Part shown: positions 5,094 to 8,921 of the stretch, piece after piece
Position numbering within the stretch: position 1 is the stretch's first letter
Layout: each line of letters starts with the position of its first letter
Assembly: GCA_902796785.1 (NCBI GenBank)
Contig: CADBQJ010000017.1
Coordinates: forward strand, 1-8,921
Source: Fibrobacter succinogenes
GTDB lineage: Bacteria > Fibrobacterota > Fibrobacteria > Fibrobacterales > CADBQJ01
Direction: 5' to 3'
DNA length: 8,921 nucleotides
Translations under genes and position numbers: made by a program
The notes under the pieces: generated by a model
The model's input: only the letters and a program-made list of their open reading frames with translations
Databases searched by the model: none
Told to the model about the DNA's origin: nothing

Positions 5094-5912
5094 TCAGAGC
5101 CGCGGAAGCGGGCGGCCGCGGGCGGCGAGCTCCTGCGGCGTGGGCATGCGCGGCACGGCGTGGATGAGCGTCTTGGTGTAGTCGCTCTTGGGGAAACGGT
5201 AGATCTCCTCGGTCGTGGAGAGCTCGCGCATCTTCCCGCGCTCCATCACCAGCACCTCGTCGCTCATGCGCTCCACGACGCCGAGGTTGTGGCTGATGAC
5301 GATGTAGGTGAGCCGCATCTCCTTCTGCAGCCGGAGCAGGAGCTCGACGATCTGCGACTGCACCGAGGCGTCGAGCGCGGAGGTGGCCTCGTCGCAGACC
5401 AGCAGGCGGGGCTCCACGGCCAGGGCGCGCGCGATGGCCACGCGCTGCTGCTGCCCGCCGGAGAACTCCCACGGATAGGCGTCGGCGCTCTTGGAGGCCA
5501 GCCCCACCATGTCGAGCAGCTCGCGGACGCGCGCCCGGCGCGAGGCCGGCGTGCCGACGGACCAGATGTCGAGCGGGTCCGCCACGTTCTGCGCCACGGT
5601 CATCTTGGAGTTGAGCGAGGAGAGCGGGTTCTGGAAGATCATCTGCATCTCGCGCCGGCACTGGCGCATCTCGGCCGGCGTGAGCCAGGTGAGCTCCTTG
5701 CCGTCGAAGCGGATGCGGCCCGAGTCGGGCTCGACGAGCCGCAGCACGCACCGCCCGAGGGTGGTCTTGCCCGAGCCCGATTCGCCCAGCACGCCGAGCG
5801 TGCTCCCCTCGCGGATGCTGAAGGAGACGTCGTCGACGGCCCGGATCGCGTTCTTCCCGCGGCCGAAGCTCTTGCAGAGGTTCCCCACCTCGAGGAGGTT
5901 GCGCACGGTCAT
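5094..5912 (-). CDS. oppF: Peptide ABC importer, ATP-binding protein F
   Basis: This 272-residue ABC ATPase is the second nucleotide-binding subunit of an oligopeptide/dipeptide importer, bound to the inner face of the cytoplasmic membrane. It has Walker A GESGSGKT (43-50), Q-loop Gln94 in I-F-Q-N-P, the OppF-like L-S-S-L-N, signature S-G-G-Q-Q-Q (151-156), Walker B L-L-V-C-D-E (170-175) with catalytic Glu175, D-loop S-A-L-D and switch His208. All are intact. After D-Y-T-K-x-L-I-x-A-V-P the protein stops quickly. Usual members are about 310-330 residues and carry a further C-terminal oligopeptide-transporter domain, mostly missing here. The ATG at 5912 overlaps the D gene's stop (ATGA); the longer open frame to 6041 only overlaps that gene. 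It is the last gene of the operon. The opp/dpp distinction and the substrate cannot be read from sequence. Confidence 0.92.
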   Translation of the reverse strand: MTVRNLLEVGNLCKSFGRGKNAIRAVDDVSFSIREGSTLGVLGESGSGKTTLGRCVLRLVEPDSGRIRFDGKELTWLTPAEMRQCRREMQMIFQNPLSSLNSKMTVAQNVADPLDIWSVGTPASRRARVRELLDMVGLASKSADAYPWEFSGGQQQRVAIARALAVEPRLLVCDEATSALDASVQSQIVELLLRLQKEMRLTYIVISHNLGVVERMSDEVLVMERGKMRELSTTEEIYRFPKSDYTKTLIHAVPRMPTPQELAARGRPLPRL

Positions 5913-6904
5913 GCGACCACCCCGTCGGTTTCGAGCGTGTAGCGGTGGAGGTCGTTCACCCAGTGGCCCGGCTCGCCCTCCACCTCGCGCATGCGCGAGC
6001 GCGAGACGAACGGCGGCCCGCCGGCGGGCTCGAAGGGGCACCCCTCGCGGCCGCGGAAGAACTCCGCGGGCGTTCCGGCGGGCTCCTCGCCGCGCCGCTT
6101 CCCCTTCCCCACCTCCATGTTGGCGGAGAAGAGCTCGCGCGTGTAGGGGTGCGCGGGGTTGGAGAGCACCTGGAGGGCGGAACCGCGCTCCATGATCGCG
6201 CCGCCGTACATGACCGAGATCTCGTCGGCGAAGTTCATCGCCACGGTCAGGTCGTGCGTGATGAAGACGATGGAGAGGTTCCGGCGGTCGCGCAGCGAGA
6301 AGAGCAGCTCGAGGATCTTGCGCTCCACGGTGACGTCGAGGGCCGTGGTCGGCTCGTCGCAGATCAGCAGCCGGGGGCCGCAGCTGATGGCGATGGCGAT
6401 CATCACGCGCTGGCGCTCGCCGCCGGAGAACTGGTGCGGGTAGTCGTCGAGCCGCCGCTCGGGGTTGGCGACCCCCACCGACTCCAGCAGCGAGATCGCG
6501 CAGTCGCGGGCCTGGCGGCGGTTGATCAGCCCGTGGAAGAGCGGCGCCTCGGCGATCTGCGCGCCGATCCGCATCACCGGGTTCAGGCTGCCGAGCGGGT
6601 TCTGGAAGACGAAGCCGATCTCGCGCCCGCGCAGCGCGGCCCGCTCGGCGAAGTCCATCTTCAGCAGGTCGCGCCCGCGGAAGAGCGCCGACCCGGAGAC
6701 GTGCATCGTCGAGCTCTCGATCATCCCCATGGTCGACATGAGCGAGACCGTCTTGCCCGAGCCCGATTCGCCGACCACGCCCAGGATGCCGCCCTCGGGC
6801 ACGTCGAACGAGACGTCGTCGACCGCGTGGAGCGTCCCCGCGGCGTCGGCGAAGGAGACCGAGAGGTTCCGCACGCTCAGGACGGGGTCATTTGTCCTTT
6901 CCAT
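5909..6904 (-). CDS. oppD: Peptide ABC importer, ATP-binding protein D
   Basis: This 331-residue ATPase is the partner of the F subunit. It has Walker A GESGSGKT (45-52), Q-loop Gln101 in V-F-Q-N-P, the family stretch L-G-S-L-N-P, signature F-S-G-G-E-R-Q-R (159-166), Walker B L-L-I-C-D-E-P (179-185) with Glu184, D-loop T-A-L-D and switch His217. The C-terminal H-P-Y-T-R-E-L (252-258) marks the oligopeptide/dipeptide transporter extension. Many relatives have G-C-x-F-x-x-R-C plus a further Cys there, in some cases binding an iron-sulfur cluster. Here only Cys289 remains (G-C-P-F-E-P-A-G-G) before E-P-G-H-W-V. The ATG at 6904 lies 17 bases inside the end of the C permease gene and has a good GGAGG site. 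The D and F subunits presumably form the ATPase heterodimer that drives the two permeases. Confidence 0.93.
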   Translation of the reverse strand: MERTNDPVLSVRNLSVSFADAAGTLHAVDDVSFDVPEGGILGVVGESGSGKTVSLMSTMGMIESSTMHVSGSALFRGRDLLKMDFAERAALRGREIGFVFQNPLGSLNPVMRIGAQIAEAPLFHGLINRRQARDCAISLLESVGVANPERRLDDYPHQFSGGERQRVMIAIAISCGPRLLICDEPTTALDVTVERKILELLFSLRDRRNLSIVFITHDLTVAMNFADEISVMYGGAIMERGSALQVLSNPAHPYTRELFSANMEVGKGKRRGEEPAGTPAEFFRGREGCPFEPAGGPPFVSRSRMREVEGEPGHWVNDLHRYTLETDGVVA

Positions 6905-7838
6905 AGACCCCTCCCAGGCCGTCGCCGATGAAGGTGAAGGCCAGCAGCGTCAGCGCGAACGTGAGCGACGGCCAGAGCACCAGGTGCGGGAAGCCCAGCA
7001 TCTCGCGCGCGCCGTCGAAGATCAGGTTGCCCCAGGAGGGCATGGGGGGCCGGAGCCCCAGGCCGATCAGGCTCATGCCCGACTCGGCCATCATCGCCGA
7101 GGGGATGCCGAAGCTGACCGCCACGATGACGGGGCCGGCGATGTTCGGCAGGATGTACTTGCGGATGACGTGGAAGTCGGTGGCGCCCAGGCACCGCGCC
7201 GCCTCGACGTAGTCCTCGTTCTTGGCCTGGATCACCAGCCCGCGGACGAGGCGCGCGTAGCCGGCCCAGCTCGTCACCCCGATGGCGACGAACATCGAGA
7301 TCCGCCGGTCCATCGAGTCGGGGATGGCGACCAGCAGCAGGATCAGCAGCAGTATCTGCGGGAAGGCGAACATCACGTCCACCAGGCGCATCACGACGAG
7401 GTCGAAGGCCCCGCCGACGTAGCCCGAGAAGGCGCCGATCAGCCCGCCGACGACGAGCCCCACGACCACCGAGACCACGGCCACGATCATGGCGTTGCGC
7501 GCGGCGTGGAGGTTGCGCACCAGGATGTCGCGCCCCTGCTGGTCGGTGCCGAAGGGGTGCGCCGCGCAGGGCGAGACCAGCGTCTGCAGCGGGTCGCCCT
7601 TCTCGTAGTCCATGTCGAAGAAGACCGGGCCCAGGAACGAGGCCAGCAGCAGGAGGACGACGTAGACCAGGCCGGCGACCGCGGGCTTGTGCCTGCGGAA
7701 GACCCTGAAGTCGTGGCGCCAGCCGGTCCGCGCGGACTTCGGCGGCTCGGCGGGCAGCCCGGGCGGCGGTTCGGCCGTCGGCGAGCCGGGCCGGAAGGCG
7801 TCGAGGGGGTCGATGACGGAGCTTTCTTCCGGTTCCAT
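6888..7838 (-). CDS. oppC: Peptide ABC importer, permease protein C
   Basis: This 316-residue inner-membrane permease starts at the ATG at 7838, two bases after the stop of the B gene. The open frame continues upstream but only overlaps that gene. A cytoplasmic N-terminal stretch of about 40 residues is rich in Pro and Glu. The first membrane span follows (about 53-75), then the OppC-typical H-P-F-G-T-D-x-x-G-R-D (94-104) and four or five further spans (about 115-138, 142-172, 178-195, 233-260, 285-305). The EAA loop that contacts the ATPases is D-Y-V-E-A-A-R-C-L-G-A-T (209-220), followed by R-K-Y-I-L-P-N. The later E-S-G-M-S-L-I-G-L-G and P-S-W-G are family hallmarks. The protein ends in G-D-G-L-G-G-V-Y-G-K-D-K. 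It forms the translocation channel with the B permease. Substrate specificity would come from the binding protein. Confidence 0.94.
   Translation of the reverse strand: MEPEESSVIDPLDAFRPGSPTAEPPPGLPAEPPKSARTGWRHDFRVFRRHKPAVAGLVYVVLLLLASFLGPVFFDMDYEKGDPLQTLVSPCAAHPFGTDQQGRDILVRNLHAARNAMIVAVVSVVVGLVVGGLIGAFSGYVGGAFDLVVMRLVDVMFAFPQILLLILLLVAIPDSMDRRISMFVAIGVTSWAGYARLVRGLVIQAKNEDYVEAARCLGATDFHVIRKYILPNIAGPVIVAVSFGIPSAMMAESGMSLIGLGLRPPMPSWGNLIFDGAREMLGFPHLVLWPSLTFALTLLAFTFIGDGLGGVYGKDK
6910..6914 (-). promoter_or_regulatory. Shine-Dalgarno site of the D ATPase gene
   Basis: On the minus strand GGAGG, within the longer run GGGAGGGG, stands 5 bases before the ATG at 6904. It lies inside the last codons of the C permease gene and supports the 17-base overlap as the real arrangement. 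Confidence 0.75.
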
Positions 7839-7840
7839 GG

Positions 7841-8848
7841 CTACCCCAGGTCCTTCGGGCGGATGCGCGGATCGATCACCATGTAGAGAAGGTCCACGAC
7901 CAGGTTGACGAGCATCACCGTCGCCGCCAGGATGAAGGTGGAGGTGATGACCAGCGGGACGTCGCGCTCGTTGATGGCGCCGACGAAGAGCGACCCCAGC
8001 CCCTGCAGGCGGAAGAGGTCCTCCACCAGCACCGAGCCGACGATCATGTACCCGAGCTGCGGCCCCATCACCGTCACCACGGGGACGAGCGAGGGGCGGA
8101 GGGCGTGGCGGACGACGACGCGCAGGCGCCCGAGCCCCTTGGAGAGGGCCGTGCGGACGAAGTCCTGGTCGAGCGTCTCGAGCACGCTGGAGCGGATGTA
8201 GCGCGCCACGGCGGCCATGGGGGCGGCCCCGAGCGCGATGGCGGGCATCACGGCGTTCTTCCAGCTCCCCCACCCTTCGGAGGGGAGCGCCAGCCAGGCC
8301 AGCGGGAAGGAGTCGCCGATCTGGAAGTTGCGGACGAAGACCGCGAAGAAGAGGGTGAGCAGCACCGCCAGCACGTAGGGCGGCACCACCTGCCCGACCA
8401 TCGACGCGGAGGTGAGCAGGTAGTCGACCCAGGTGTTGCGCCTGAGCGCCGCGAAGACGCCCAGGGGGACCCCCACGAGCAGCGCGATCCCCATCCCCGC
8501 GAGGGCCACGCTGAGCGTGACGGGGAACTTCGCGTTGACCAGCTCGGTGATCTTGTGCGGTTCGTTGGGCTCCTTGTAGGAGGGGCCGAAGTCCCACTTC
8601 ATCACGCGGACGAAGTAGCGCCCCACCTGCTTCCAGAGCGGGTCGTCGAGGTGGAAGATCCGCCGGTACTCCTCGCGCTGCTGGTCGAGCATCTGCTTGC
8701 CCGCGGTGTTGGCGCCGTAGCGCAGCTCCATCTGGGCGAAGTAGTCGCTGGGGACGACGCGCATCATGGCGAAGGTGAGCGCCACCACGCAGGCGACGGA
8801 GACCACGATGGCGAGCAGGCGCTTGACGACGAACTTCAGCAGTTCCAT
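7841..8848 (-). CDS. oppB: Peptide ABC importer, permease protein B
   Basis: This 335-residue inner-membrane permease has the OppB/DppB layout. There is a first membrane span (about 10-30) ending in M-R-V-V-P-S-D, and then a large periplasmic loop (about 35-105) containing L-D-D-P-L-W-x-Q-x-x-R-Y and W-D-F-G-P-S-Y. Five further spans follow (about 110-135, 145-170, 198-216, 258-276, 299-325). The EAA loop D-F-V-R-T-A-L-S-K-G-L (229-239), followed by V-R-H-A-L-R-P-S-L-V-P-V, docks on the ATPases. The end I-D-P-R-I-R is typical. The ATG at 8848 follows the binding-protein stop by four bases. The ribosome binding site is weak, so translation probably depends on coupling. Confidence 0.95.
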   Translation of the reverse strand: MELLKFVVKRLLAIVVSVACVVALTFAMMRVVPSDYFAQMELRYGANTAGKQMLDQQREEYRRIFHLDDPLWKQVGRYFVRVMKWDFGPSYKEPNEPHKITELVNAKFPVTLSVALAGMGIALLVGVPLGVFAALRRNTWVDYLLTSASMVGQVVPPYVLAVLLTLFFAVFVRNFQIGDSFPLAWLALPSEGWGSWKNAVMPAIALGAAPMAAVARYIRSSVLETLDQDFVRTALSKGLGRLRVVVRHALRPSLVPVVTVMGPQLGYMIVGSVLVEDLFRLQGLGSLFVGAINERDVPLVITSTFILAATVMLVNLVVDLLYMVIDPRIRPKDLG

Positions 8849-8852
8849 CCGC

Positions 8853-8921
8853 TCACCGCCGGCCGAAGTAGGCGTCGGCGTCCACGTCGACGTACTGCAG
8901 GTTGAACACGCAGAGCCAGCC
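8853..8921 (-). CDS. oppA: Peptide-binding protein of the ABC importer, C-terminal end only
   Basis: Reading leftward from the window edge, one frame gives 22 residues and a TGA at 8855-8853: G-W-L-C-V-F-N-L-Q-Y-V-D-V-D, then D-A-Y-F-G-R-R. An aromatic-rich end of this kind, with Y-V-D-V and Y-F-G, fits the C-terminus of a family 5 extracellular solute-binding protein. Its place four bases before the B permease is where oligopeptide and dipeptide operons commonly carry that gene. The rest of the gene, and presumably the operon promoter, lie outside the window. The call rests mainly on context. Confidence 0.65.
   Translation of the reverse strand, partial: GWLCVFNLQYVDVDADAYFGRR

Noticed and set aside
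5160..5942. Plus-strand open frames across the ABC ATPase and permease genes (5160-5942, 5945-6931, 6465-7886, 8105-8905)
   Set aside because: They are antisense shadows of genes with intact ATPase or permease motifs, and their translations are His/Arg/Asp-rich low-complexity sequence.
1..8921. tRNA, rRNA, CRISPR arrays, insertion sequences, phage or toxin-antitoxin genes
   Set aside because: None was seen by eye on either strand. Coding sequence fills nearly the whole window, leaving only about 111 bases (4458-4568) and 84 bases (5010-5093) as sizeable gaps, both explained by promoters and a terminator.

Overview
The window is a densely coded, clearly GC-rich bacterial chromosome segment with almost no non-coding DNA. 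Three things point to the Fibrobacterota or a close relative in the Fibrobacteres-Chlorobi-Bacteroidetes (FCB) group. The gene entering at the left edge looks like TIGR02147 (DUF4423), a family greatly expanded in Fibrobacter succinogenes. Two plus-strand genes are preceded by an identical octamer, TATCTTTG, that fits the Bacteroidota-type -7 promoter consensus TAnnTTTG. There are also lipoprotein and outer-membrane-barrel genes of a diderm cell. The assignment is inference; no rRNA or other marker is present.

Layout, left to right. (1) Plus strand, 1-1043: the C-terminal part of a TIGR02147 winged-helix-like protein, coupled by an ATGA overlap to a small single-span membrane protein with a low-complexity tail. 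(2) Plus strand, 1059-3546: a promoter-like octamer, a lipoprotein gene and an outer-membrane beta-barrel gene coupled by a TTGA overlap. The barrel's last strands resemble those of TonB-dependent receptors, but no plug domain is visible. (3) Minus strand, 3543-4457: folD, the bifunctional folate C1 enzyme, which converges on the barrel gene so that both stop codons share the palindrome CTAG. (4) Intergenic 4458-4568: divergent promoter-like elements for folD and for the next gene. (5) Plus strand, 4569-5009: a small lipoprotein gene with its own promoter, a strong ribosome binding site and a long intrinsic terminator, so it is a monocistronic unit. (6) Minus strand, 5094-8921: an oligopeptide/dipeptide ABC importer operon in the order binding protein (only its last 22 residues are in the window), permease B, permease C, ATPase D, ATPase F. 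Its genes overlap or lie a few bases apart.

The importer is the best-understood multi-gene system here. The binding protein captures peptides in the periplasm, the two permeases form the inner-membrane channel and the two ATPases power uptake. FolD is housekeeping. The least described parts are the TIGR02147/small membrane protein pair and the lipoprotein/barrel pair. These are the best candidates for uncharacterised biology, but the sequence alone does not show what they do. No tRNA, rRNA, CRISPR array, insertion sequence or phage gene was seen.
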